Shown here: positions 42,529-49,381 of the stretch, one piece after another
Layout of the letters: each line of letters opens with the position of its first letter
Position numbering within the stretch: position 1 is the stretch's first letter
Assembly: GCA_964510205.1 (NCBI GenBank)
Contig: CAZEBW010000020.1
Location: 1 to 49,381 of the forward strand
Length of the DNA: 49,381 nucleotides
Direction: 5' to 3'
From: CAZEBW01 sp964510205
GTDB lineage: Bacteria > Chloroflexota > Anaerolineae > VGOG01
Notes under the pieces: generated by a model
What the model was told of the DNA's origin: nothing
Database searches by the model: none
The model's input: only the letters and a program-made list of their open reading frames with translations
Made by a program: the position numbers and the translations under genes

Positions 42529-44181
42529 CTAGTCGCCAGCAGGCTCGCCCAGAATCGTTTTGATTGCTTCTTCAGCCTTTTGCCTGCTCGTCTCAATATA
42601 TGGTACCTGCTCTCTGAGCTGCTCACTTGAATAGTCTTGCCCGATTGCTGCTAACAATGCATCACCACTCTGTGCGTAGGCAAAAATGCCCTGTTTAATG
42701 TAGCTTTCATAAATCTGCAAGCCTCTAGGATGTACAATAGTGGTCGGGACATTAAACGCTAATGCCTCGTAGCAAACAGAGGAATAGCAGGTGACATGGT
42801 GGTCGGACAATCTTAGGGAGGCATATAAAGGGAGATAAGTTGCATTTTTGATTTCAAAATTACTTACACCACTTTGTTTAAGAGCATCCCCTATTTTCTC
42901 TTGTTGCGCTCTCTGGTTTGGATGAAGCCGAATCAACCAGAGCCAATTATCTGGTGAGAGTCGCATCGCGTCGAGAATATGTGTTGGTAATGGGTCATCA
43001 AGCGGCTGTAAGGATACCAGAATGACTTTGTCCATGTGTTGCAAATGCTCATAAAACGCTTCCGCCTCGCCATCAATGCCAAACCCATCACCTTCAATCC
43101 ATTTAGGTAACCAGCGATTGCCACCTACAACAGGCCGATGATGATGACATCTCGGTGGCTGCCATTTCTCAATGCTATTCTTCGACCCTTGGCCCCAGGT
43201 CCAAAAGAAGTCCGGTAGCAGTTCATATCCCTCCTGGGGGATCCGTGTCCATCTTGCGTAGAGCCCGTGATATTCTCCCACCCTACCATGCTGAATGTCA
43301 ACTGTGACTAATCCTAGTTTTTTGCAAGCCCAGATTAGTGCCATAGCAATCGAGTAATAGTAGCACACAAGGAAAACAGCCCTTGGATATATCTCTGATA
43401 ACACATCTTCAAAGAATGCCGTGTATTGTTCTAGTTGCTGAGCCTGTGCGACAAAGTACCTTTCGTCCAGTTGGACATGGCCGGTTATCTCTAATACGAT
43501 CTGTTCTAAGTCACCAAAGCCTTCGATAGCGTCAATGTTATGCAGACGTCGAAACCTTCGTGGCAAGCGATCTTTGGTTAGATAGTCCGCCGGACTGACG
43601 AATACTGTCGGTTCAAAACGTGGCAGCGTCGCTTGGCCCTTGGCGGAGCGAAGCTCTATCTTCAAAACACTGTGTTGCTCTCTCACAAGATCGATCATTG
43701 GATCCACATAGGGATTGTAAAACCTGCCGCCAATCTGGTCAGTATGCTCCTCAGGTCGAGAAAAGAACAGAGTGTCTACGGTACCAATCCGGTGTAGTGA
43801 AGCCAGTTGCCTTTGATATGACCGCCGCTTGGTGAGGCATCTCGAACCAGCTTTGAGAATTCGGAGTGGGGCTTTAGCAATGCGGGTCAGTCTTGTCGAC
43901 AGAGAAACCTCGACATTGCGATGTGAGGACAGGCTCGTAAAATTCATTTCGGGATGTCGTAATTGCTGCCAGAGTCTCAATCTGATAAATGGCCATAGCT
44001 TGAGGCCCTTGTATCGGATGGAGTTGACATCAAAGACTCGCTCTATTCTCTCAATGATCTCAATCGCCTCTTCATGGTTCATACAGTTTGTGTCCAGTAT
44101 CGTAGTAGGTGCACTCATTGGGCCATACTTGGCCTGAGTAGGCAGAAATACGTCACGTTTGTCTGAATCCACGGAACCCAA
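42529..44181 (-). CDS. Large GT-B-like surface-glycan protein, function unassigned
   Basis: A 550-aa protein, not confidently named. The C-terminal half resembles capsule-type GT-B enzymes (KpsS / CDP-glycerol transferase / surface carbohydrate families): VILVSLQPLDDPLPTH, WLWLIRLHPNQR, SDHHVTCYSSVCYEALAFNV and TTIVHPRGLQIYES. The middle has VFLVCYYYSIAMALIWACKK before VDIQHGRVGEYHGLYARW. The N-terminus (EEAIEIIERIERVFDVNSIR) is like unannotated locus proteins. No signal peptide. Starts at ATG 44181, 44118 and 44082 are all possible without a clear ribosome site; the first overlaps the radical SAM gene by 29 bp. Lower GC than genes to its left. Confidence 0.65.
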   Translation of the reverse strand: MGSVDSDKRDVFLPTQAKYGPMSAPTTILDTNCMNHEEAIEIIERIERVFDVNSIRYKGLKLWPFIRLRLWQQLRHPEMNFTSLSSHRNVEVSLSTRLTRIAKAPLRILKAGSRCLTKRRSYQRQLASLHRIGTVDTLFFSRPEEHTDQIGGRFYNPYVDPMIDLVREQHSVLKIELRSAKGQATLPRFEPTVFVSPADYLTKDRLPRRFRRLHNIDAIEGFGDLEQIVLEITGHVQLDERYFVAQAQQLEQYTAFFEDVLSEIYPRAVFLVCYYYSIAMALIWACKKLGLVTVDIQHGRVGEYHGLYARWTRIPQEGYELLPDFFWTWGQGSKNSIEKWQPPRCHHHRPVVGGNRWLPKWIEGDGFGIDGEAEAFYEHLQHMDKVILVSLQPLDDPLPTHILDAMRLSPDNWLWLIRLHPNQRAQQEKIGDALKQSGVSNFEIKNATYLPLYASLRLSDHHVTCYSSVCYEALAFNVPTTIVHPRGLQIYESYIKQGIFAYAQSGDALLAAIGQDYSSEQLREQVPYIETSRQKAEEAIKTILGEPAGD

Positions 44182-45541
44182 CGTCTTGGTGTCGGTATAG
44201 ATCTACCGCTTCTTGGATCACAGATTCCATCTGCTTTTGGTAATAGTCTCGCACGAGTCGAGTATTCGCCTCAAGCAGAGCTTCGTGGAATTCATCGTCA
44301 CTTAAATCCGTGAAGTTTACGCTTAGTAGGTCCGAGTTAACATGCTTGTTTTCATAGAAATCCTCGCAGTCGTGAAGCAATCCTTTTTCGATAGCATAAT
44401 AATACAGCGGCGACCCGGGATAAGGCGTCACCGGACGGATAGTCCGCATCTCAGAATCATCATTGTACTTTAGCAAGAACTCCACCCCTTTATTAAGGGT
44501 CTCACGGTTCTCGCCAATGTTGCCAAAGATGATATTGAGACCAGGGCTGATGCCCACATTCAACGTCGCTTCAATGCCACGGATAATAATATCGGTCGTC
44601 AACGCCTTCCGCATGTTCTTCAATACCTGATTGTCCATAGCCTCGATCCCATAGTTGATGCGTACACAACCGGCCTGTTTCATTAACCGCAGCACTTCTG
44701 GTTTTGCGAAATTCAGCCGCCCGTTGCAATTCCATTTTATGTTCAATTCGCTCTTCAAGAACGCCTCGCAAAGGCTGACTGTCCGCTTCACAGATGACAT
44801 CAAGAGTTCATCGCTAAATGTGATGTAGGTAATGCCGTACCGCTGCTTCAAAAACTGAATCTCCTCGATAATGCTCTCGTTGCTTCGTATCCGTAAGCCC
44901 TTGTCCATACGATAGCAGAAATTGCATTGGAAAGTACATCCACGTCCAGACAGGACAGGCATCACGAAGTCACTATTTGTCGCATGGGGCTTGCGCATTA
45001 GCCTATAGTATTCGATTGGGAACAGTTCATAAGCGGGCCAGGGAATCGAATCGATATCCTTGATCAGAGGTCTTCTTTCATTCACTACAACTACATCACC
45101 GTCTCGATAGGCAATACCTTTAACTCTCGCCGGTGCCTCAGGATCGCCAATTGCTTCGATCAGATCAAGAACAGTTACTTCGCCTTCGCCTATGACTACC
45201 GCATCTGCGTTGGTCTTCTGAAGAAAGTACTCGGGCTCAGGTGACGGACCATGGCCCCCAATGACGTAGAAAGGTCGGTTCTGGGACCGATTGATTGCCC
45301 CAGACAGTTTCAACAGCTTCCTGTACTGATAATATCCGGCAATTACCGAGACACCCACCATATCGAAGTGATTATGATCCAAATAGTGCGTCAGATGTTC
45401 CTCAGGATAATGATCTCTATCCTGTGTATAGATATGTACATCGTGTCCTTCGTTCTTGAGCACCGCTGCAATATACGCTAATCCTTGTGGAAACCAATGA
45501 ATATAGGAGTCATTGTCATAAACCACTAACAGGATTTTCAT
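44153..45541 (-). CDS. B12-binding-domain radical SAM protein
   Basis: A 462-aa enzyme. The N-terminal cobalamin-type domain has PQGLAYIAAVLKNEGHDVHI, VGVSVIAGYYQYRKL, YVIGGHGPSPEPEYFL and VVIGEGEVTVLDLI; the radical SAM cluster is GCTFQCNFC (C202, C206, C209), followed by ITYITFSDELLMSSV and GIEAMDNQVLKNM. Family members perform methylations or other radical rearrangements on carbon centres, so a C-methyl or modified sugar is possible; this is inference. AGGAGGTG is eight bases upstream of ATG. Preceded by the longest intergenic gap in the right half. Confidence 0.85.
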   Translation of the reverse strand: MKILLVVYDNDSYIHWFPQGLAYIAAVLKNEGHDVHIYTQDRDHYPEEHLTHYLDHNHFDMVGVSVIAGYYQYRKLLKLSGAINRSQNRPFYVIGGHGPSPEPEYFLQKTNADAVVIGEGEVTVLDLIEAIGDPEAPARVKGIAYRDGDVVVVNERRPLIKDIDSIPWPAYELFPIEYYRLMRKPHATNSDFVMPVLSGRGCTFQCNFCYRMDKGLRIRSNESIIEEIQFLKQRYGITYITFSDELLMSSVKRTVSLCEAFLKSELNIKWNCNGRLNFAKPEVLRLMKQAGCVRINYGIEAMDNQVLKNMRKALTTDIIIRGIEATLNVGISPGLNIIFGNIGENRETLNKGVEFLLKYNDDSEMRTIRPVTPYPGSPLYYYAIEKGLLHDCEDFYENKHVNSDLLSVNFTDLSDDEFHEALLEANTRLVRDYYQKQMESVIQEAVDLYRHQDVGFRGFRQT

Positions 45542-45548
45542 TTGATTG

Positions 45549-45556
45549 CACCTCCT
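45549..45556 (-). promoter_or_regulatory. Strong Shine-Dalgarno site of the radical SAM gene
   Basis: AGGAGGTG on the minus strand, seven to eight bases before ATG 45541. One of the best ribosome sites in the window. Confidence 0.75.
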
Positions 45557-45567
45557 GACATCAAACT

Positions 45568-45649
45568 AGTATACGCCATCAAGGTAGTTTTGATACGCTG
45601 AATCGGGCCTCTATGGGAACGCAAAATCACTTATCAAAATCAACTTGAT
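45568..45649. promoter_or_regulatory. Candidate promoter/operator region with ATCAA/TTGAT dyads
   Basis: The 145-bp gap 45542-45686 holds a TATACT hexamer on the minus strand (45568-45573) without a good -35 partner, an inverted pair ATCAA(7)TTGAT (45578-45594) and the perfect dyad ATCAACTTGAT (45639-45649). The clustering suggests a regulator site before the radical SAM gene, but no experiment or known motif supports it. Confidence 0.25.
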
Positions 45650-45686
45650 GAGGTACTAGCGAAATTGAAGTAATTTGTATCGAGAA

Positions 45687-46706
45687 TCATCTGGGTCTCC
45701 GATCCCAGGTGGCAGGATCAAGGGGATCACGTGGAAAAGCTTCAACGCCTTGCCCTGTGGCCAGCCACTGATTATAGAATGAGTTTAATTGTTGATCCCC
45801 CTTCAAAGTTTCGAGGATATTGCTGATGTCGGTAGTCTTGTTTTTTAACGTGTAACCAAATTCTTCCATAACATTTCCACAAATATGTTCTCCAAGGGAT
45901 ATTTCATCATCCGTTAGTATATTTTTCCAGGCGTTTATGGATCGTCTTATATCAAAGGAAAATGGTTTTACTTCTCCTTGTATTGAAGAGTTTGAACGCC
46001 AGGGCTGGTTGTAAGCATCGACCCAGGTAGAAGTATCATAAATATTTATACCTTCGATTTCTGGAAGTCCGATAAATTGCCATATCTTTCTTGCTATATG
46101 CTCTGGCTTATAGGCAGCTTCTTCATACTTGATGAGGAGGACTTTATTATCAGGATATTCATCTAAATATTTCTTTCCATGCTGCATTGCATCCAGGCAA
46201 TTAAATATTGCCCCTAGATATGCAGGTGGAGAAGCATTCGTAAATAATTTGAAAGAGGCTAATATACTTCTTGGATCCCGAATCATCAAGATAGCCTTGC
46301 CATTTGGCATCATTGATATGAATTCCGGAATCTCCCTCCAAAGAAGCTGGTTCTTTTCTGCCCAATGAAAAACAGGGGGTCTTAAATAAAGGGAACTCAT
46401 GATGACATCATAAAGTATACCGTAATTTACATTATCACGTTGGTTTAAAACGTCCTTGATTTTTTCTACATCCAAACTTATTTTATATCTCTTCTGAACG
46501 CGCGCCTTTATTGCGTCAAGGGCTTTCGAGTAATTCTCCTCAGACTCGATCGGATCAAACCTGCCGGCGACGAAACGCAGGACATTTACTCGATACATCG
46601 TGGCGCTCAGGTGGGGGTGGCAATTTGCCAACTGCGTGATGTACTCTGTACCACTTCGATAAACCCCTGTAATCAGGGTCTGGCTTAATGAGCTTGGGAT
46701 AGACAT
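45687..46706 (-). CDS. Sulfotransferase family protein
   Basis: A 339-aa protein with the PAPS-binding 5'-phosphosulfate loop in TGVYRSGTEYITQL near the N-terminus and the 3'-phosphate site in ILMIRDPRSILASFKLF. DEYPDNKVLLIKYEEAAYKP and ARKIWQFIGLPEI are also typical of PAPS-dependent sulfotransferases. It should sulfate a sugar hydroxyl. The gene is strikingly AT-rich with many AAA, ATA and ATT codons compared with most of the locus, suggesting separate acquisition. Confidence 0.85.
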   Translation of the reverse strand: MSIPSSLSQTLITGVYRSGTEYITQLANCHPHLSATMYRVNVLRFVAGRFDPIESEENYSKALDAIKARVQKRYKISLDVEKIKDVLNQRDNVNYGILYDVIMSSLYLRPPVFHWAEKNQLLWREIPEFISMMPNGKAILMIRDPRSILASFKLFTNASPPAYLGAIFNCLDAMQHGKKYLDEYPDNKVLLIKYEEAAYKPEHIARKIWQFIGLPEIEGINIYDTSTWVDAYNQPWRSNSSIQGEVKPFSFDIRRSINAWKNILTDDEISLGEHICGNVMEEFGYTLKNKTTDISNILETLKGDQQLNSFYNQWLATGQGVEAFPRDPLDPATWDRRPR

Positions 46707-46800
46707 TTTCTCTTGACCTCAGAGAACAGCCGAATTGGGCAAATCGCATGCCACGGTGTAAACTGCATGGCACACCTGAAACTGGCGGTGCACTTGGATT

Positions 46801-48174
46801 TCACGTAAGCCAGGCCTCAGTATTTAACAAAACTGTTTCCCATTGCTCAGGAGCGTCTGTACTGCACACGGCTACCACTGTGTCTCCGACTGTATTGTTA
46901 CAAGCAAATCCAATGTGCGACAGTGCTTTGAATGGGATCGAGTTTTCATCAAAGACGTAAGTCCATTGACTGTTGCCATCAATGATGAAATTATCATGGT
47001 AATAATTGCCTTCATGAGTATACAACGCCAGGAATGGTTGTACACCCCAAATTTCTCGAGTCGTCTGCAACCTAAGCCTGCGTTCATCCAGGGTAATATC
47101 GAATTGAGGAGGCGGTTTTTTGGGCAATGCCAACACAGCACGAAACGCCTCCATTACGTTTGCCCATCGGAAGCGTACATTCGGATAATCTGCTGCCACT
47201 TCCAGAACCATCTTGACAAAACTTTCCGTTTCTGCCTGCATGTCACGAAAGTCGTGATTCGTAACTGATACAAGCACATCCCTCCCCGTTGACGCTTCAA
47301 CAAAAGCGGATCTTAGCTCTTCATGATTAATTGTGGAGTAGCGGGCATTTATGTTCAGGCAGCGTGCAATCCAGCGCTTCAAGTTACCTTCCTTTCGACA
47401 ATCATAGAGAGACGGATGATAAACCCGCCAATCAGTCGGTGCCCCGCGCCAATCACCGAAACCGCCAGGAAGACCACCAAAAGCTTCTCTTAGTTTTTTC
47501 AAACCTTCATCTTCAGCCATGTTCTGATTGGCCAGATCAAAGGGCAACCAAGCTTCCAACCAGACATTGATATCATAAGTTTCGATATGTCCACCTGGCC
47601 GATTAGCAACAGGGAACCATCTGTGATCAATGATGCGCCGTGCCAGGATTTCATTGTGGATATTTGAAAAACTATAGTTGCGACCTATTCGGTGCGCTGC
47701 CAGGGAAAAGCTGACGGGATGAAAATGCCAGTAAATTCGGTCACGAGGCACGTCATACTTGCGTAGAAGTTGAAGATAATGTTCAAAGACTGCATGGAAA
47801 CCCATCGCACGGCGGCGTGGATTGTTGGTGAACCCAACATGATCCATGCAATGCCAGGAAATCACATAGGGTTCACCGTCACTGTCAGCAAGTTTTCCGC
47901 GCCAATTCTTGGACAAGACCGTTTCATGCATTCTATCAATCTGATCCCACGTGCCGTGATAGCGACCAATTTGGTCTTCCCTGACAAAATCACAGACGAC
48001 ATCTTCTGCGCCGCCCAAATCAATTTCTTTCGCTCGTAATTTGCGAAGGTTTTTCTTTGTGGGACTCAAACGTATTTTGAAGCTCTCATATATGCGCTCG
48101 AATGTAGCATCTAAACTCTCATAAAGTGGCCCTTCTGTATCTACAGCATGGACAATATAAACCGTTCCAATCAT
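46801..48174 (-). CDS. Deacetylase-like locus protein, function unassigned
   Basis: A 457-aa protein beginning VYIVHAVDTEGPLYESLDAT. The Val-Asp-Thr-Glu-Gly start resembles the first metal-binding motif of some NodB/CE4-like carbohydrate deacetylases found in capsule loci. Downstream, YVISWHCMDHVGF, YWHFHPVSFS and VLVSVTNHDFRDMQAE hold His/Asp clusters that could complete a metal site. The C-terminal 120 residues look like a beta domain (FIIDGNSQWTYVFDEN). No signal peptide. Its ATG overlaps the stop of the cytidylyltransferase (48171-48174), so it probably works on the CMP-activated sugar's product. Confidence 0.6.
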   Translation of the reverse strand: MIGTVYIVHAVDTEGPLYESLDATFERIYESFKIRLSPTKKNLRKLRAKEIDLGGAEDVVCDFVREDQIGRYHGTWDQIDRMHETVLSKNWRGKLADSDGEPYVISWHCMDHVGFTNNPRRRAMGFHAVFEHYLQLLRKYDVPRDRIYWHFHPVSFSLAAHRIGRNYSFSNIHNEILARRIIDHRWFPVANRPGGHIETYDINVWLEAWLPFDLANQNMAEDEGLKKLREAFGGLPGGFGDWRGAPTDWRVYHPSLYDCRKEGNLKRWIARCLNINARYSTINHEELRSAFVEASTGRDVLVSVTNHDFRDMQAETESFVKMVLEVAADYPNVRFRWANVMEAFRAVLALPKKPPPQFDITLDERRLRLQTTREIWGVQPFLALYTHEGNYYHDNFIIDGNSQWTYVFDENSIPFKALSHIGFACNNTVGDTVVAVCSTDAPEQWETVLLNTEAWLT

Positions 48175-48875
48175 TTCATTTCCTTTAGCTCTTGCATCAT
48201 ATACTCGGCGATGCGGAATTGGTGAGGATAGTCTATGTCAAGAGAGCGCTCCGGGGGCATCACATAGCCTAATAGAGGCTGAGCGAAAAACGTCCTTTCG
48301 CGCAGGAATCTCTCAACTGTAGCCAGATAAATGGCCCCATTAGGGTGGTAGGCTTTGGCAAAGAATTGAGTGCCTCGATGGTGCATGTAAGCTTCTGGTT
48401 CTCGTAAGGAGAGAGTTAGTCCATCTCCAGTAAAGTTGAGGGCCAGATCAGGCGGAAAGTCGTATAGAGTTACCGCTATCACGAAGGAATCCACGGGCTG
48501 TTTGCGAAAAAGCTCAAAAGCATTCCGCATATCATCTACTGTCCGCAACGGACAAGTAGGCAGCATTTTGGCAATATATTGGTATCTCTGGCTCATTCCC
48601 TGACGCAGCAAATACTCCTCTACTACCTGTATGGTGTGGACTGTATCCCCACTAAGCGCCTTTGGGCGACGGTCGGGCACAGCCCCAAGAGAAGTAGACA
48701 GCTCCAGTATCTCGTCATCCTCAGACGAGACAACTACATCGTCAAAGATTTGCGCCTGTAGCGCCACTTCAACTGTATAAGCCAGCAAAGGCTTGCCAGC
48801 CAGACAAAGGAGGTTCTTGCGCGGAATACGCTTGGACCCGCCGCGAGCAGGGATAAAACAAAGCGTCTTTGTCAT
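48171..48875 (-). CDS. Acylneuraminate/nonulosonate cytidylyltransferase family protein
   Basis: A 234-aa CMP-sugar synthetase using CTP to activate a keto sugar acid. Signature FIPARGGSKRIPRKNLLCLAG at the N-terminus, then LLAYTVEVALQA, VVVSSEDDEIL and KMLPTCPLRTVDDM. It fits NeuA/PseF-like enzymes; the substrate (sialic, pseudaminic or legionaminic type) cannot be decided, and no synthase of the NeuB type is in the window. GGAGG lies ten bases before ATG 48875. Confidence 0.88.
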   Translation of the reverse strand: MTKTLCFIPARGGSKRIPRKNLLCLAGKPLLAYTVEVALQAQIFDDVVVSSEDDEILELSTSLGAVPDRRPKALSGDTVHTIQVVEEYLLRQGMSQRYQYIAKMLPTCPLRTVDDMRNAFELFRKQPVDSFVIAVTLYDFPPDLALNFTGDGLTLSLREPEAYMHHRGTQFFAKAYHPNGAIYLATVERFLRERTFFAQPLLGYVMPPERSLDIDYPHQFRIAEYMMQELKEMK

Positions 48876-48885
48876 ATAGAGATAA

Positions 48886-48891
48886 CCTCCT
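48886..48891 (-). promoter_or_regulatory. Shine-Dalgarno site of the cytidylyltransferase gene
   Basis: AGGAGG on the minus strand, about ten bases before ATG 48875, in the short gap after the partial aminotransferase gene. Confidence 0.6.
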
Positions 48892-48901
48892 CTACTTCAC
48901 G

Positions 48902-49381
48902 CTATGTGGTAGCCATATAAGACTGGATGAGTCGAACATCGCTCACAGTCTGTTTGATCACATCGCAAACCCTGTCCACATCCTCAAGTCGAATATCGTT
49001 GGCGGTTGGCAAGCTAAGTCCACGGGTTGCTAGCCAGCTCGTGACAGGGTACTCATTGGACTCGCCCGATTGATAGGGAGGCTGCACGTGCAAGGGGTAG
49101 AAAAAGGGGCGCGTTTCGATACCATAATCAGCCAGCCCCGCGGCCAAATGATCACGATTGGCGCTCGCTCGTTGCTCGTCTATTACAATCGAGTAGAGCC
49201 AGTAGATAGTCTTAGCCCATTCAGCTTCGGGAGGCAGGATGATGCCATTCACCTCACATAGGTGTTGGTTATACCGATCCACGACCTGCCGGCGATATTC
49301 CAGAAACTCCGCAATGCGCTCTATCTGGGCGAGACCGATCGCGGCCTGCAGGTTCGTCATGCGATAGTTAAAGCCAGGATA
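48902..49381 (-). CDS. DegT/DnrJ-type aminotransferase, 3' part only (cut by the window edge)
   Basis: The last ~159 residues of a sugar aminotransferase; the reading frame runs off the window as YPGFNYRMTNLQAAIGLAQ, a conserved family segment. It continues with VVDRYNQHLCE, YWLYSIVIDEQ, YGIETRPFFYPLHVQPPY and GLSLPTANDI. The catalytic lysine would be beyond the edge. Adjacent to a CMP-sugar synthetase, it could be the aminotransferase of a nonulosonate pathway (PseC/LegC type); this is inferred only from position. Confidence 0.85.
   Translation of the reverse strand, partial: YPGFNYRMTNLQAAIGLAQIERIAEFLEYRRQVVDRYNQHLCEVNGIILPPEAEWAKTIYWLYSIVIDEQRASANRDHLAAGLADYGIETRPFFYPLHVQPPYQSGESNEYPVTSWLATRGLSLPTANDIRLEDVDRVCDVIKQTVSDVRLIQSYMATT

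Noticed and set aside
1..49381. tRNA or rRNA genes, insertion sequences, phage or integrase genes
   Set aside because: I found no transposase, integrase or structural-RNA signatures; the short repeats carry no transposase.

Overview
The window is a dense, strictly one-directional (minus-strand) surface-polysaccharide biosynthesis locus. I count about 44 genes, three of them only remnants, interrupted stretches or cut by the edge; none is on the plus strand. Most neighbours are a few bases apart or share ATGA/GTGA stop-start overlaps, as in a long operon. Content is almost entirely sugar-nucleotide enzymes, glycosyltransferases (GTs), carbamoyl-, acetyl-, methyl-, formyl- and sulfotransferases, deacetylases, one initiating phosphoglycosyl transferase and one polytopic GT39-like membrane protein. 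No flippase, polymerase, chain-length regulator or ABC exporter is visible, so export must be encoded elsewhere. The organism is most likely an uncultured free-living bacterium. The G-run hairpin repeats, short motif repeats inside genes and DUF559 remnant remind me of Chloroflexota (Anaerolineae-type) genomes; this is an inference from habit, not a search result.

Layout by coordinate (transcription runs from right to left). 48.9-42.5 kb: a visibly more AT-rich block with a DegT aminotransferase (cut by the edge), a CMP-sugar synthetase, a deacetylase-like protein, a sulfotransferase, a B12-type radical SAM enzyme and a 550-aa GT-B-like protein. 42.5-39.7 kb: a three-gene oxidoreductase / aminotransferase / hexapeptide acetyltransferase cassette of the diacetamido-uronate (Wlb/Wbp) type. 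39.6-31.3 kb: GTs, four small methyltransferases, an epimerase and another aminotransferase. 31.3-18.5 kb: a polyprenol-phosphate sugar synthase with a GT39-like protein, GT2 and GT4 enzymes, two deacetylase/GNAT-type modules and an AsnB amidotransferase. 18.5-8.0 kb: two NodU/CmcH carbamoyltransferases with further GTs. 8.0-0.1 kb: a GT4, an aminotransferase/formyltransferase pair, the initiating sugar transferase, a third aminotransferase, a DUF559 remnant and a FlaA1/WbpM-type dehydratase.

The most unusual feature is not a gene. Several families of very short repeats are inserted in frame inside the enzymes. The clearest is a 24-bp element present three times: once inside an aminotransferase (adding exactly eight residues), once inside a GT2 (again eight residues), and once nested inside a G-run hairpin repeat, where the uninterrupted version lies 0.5 kb away and shows the empty site. 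Other purine-rich or simple-motif repeats enlarge the same surface loop in two different aminotransferases, create the N-terminus of two proteins, and supply stop codons.

Several genes look broken or rebuilt: an aminotransferase whose PLP lysine is arginine, a GT4 with a duplicated half-domain that looks like a recombination chimera, two methyltransferases frameshifted at homopolymer runs (one an 11-G tract that could be phase-variable), and pseudogene remnants of a SIS-domain isomerase and a DUF559 nuclease.
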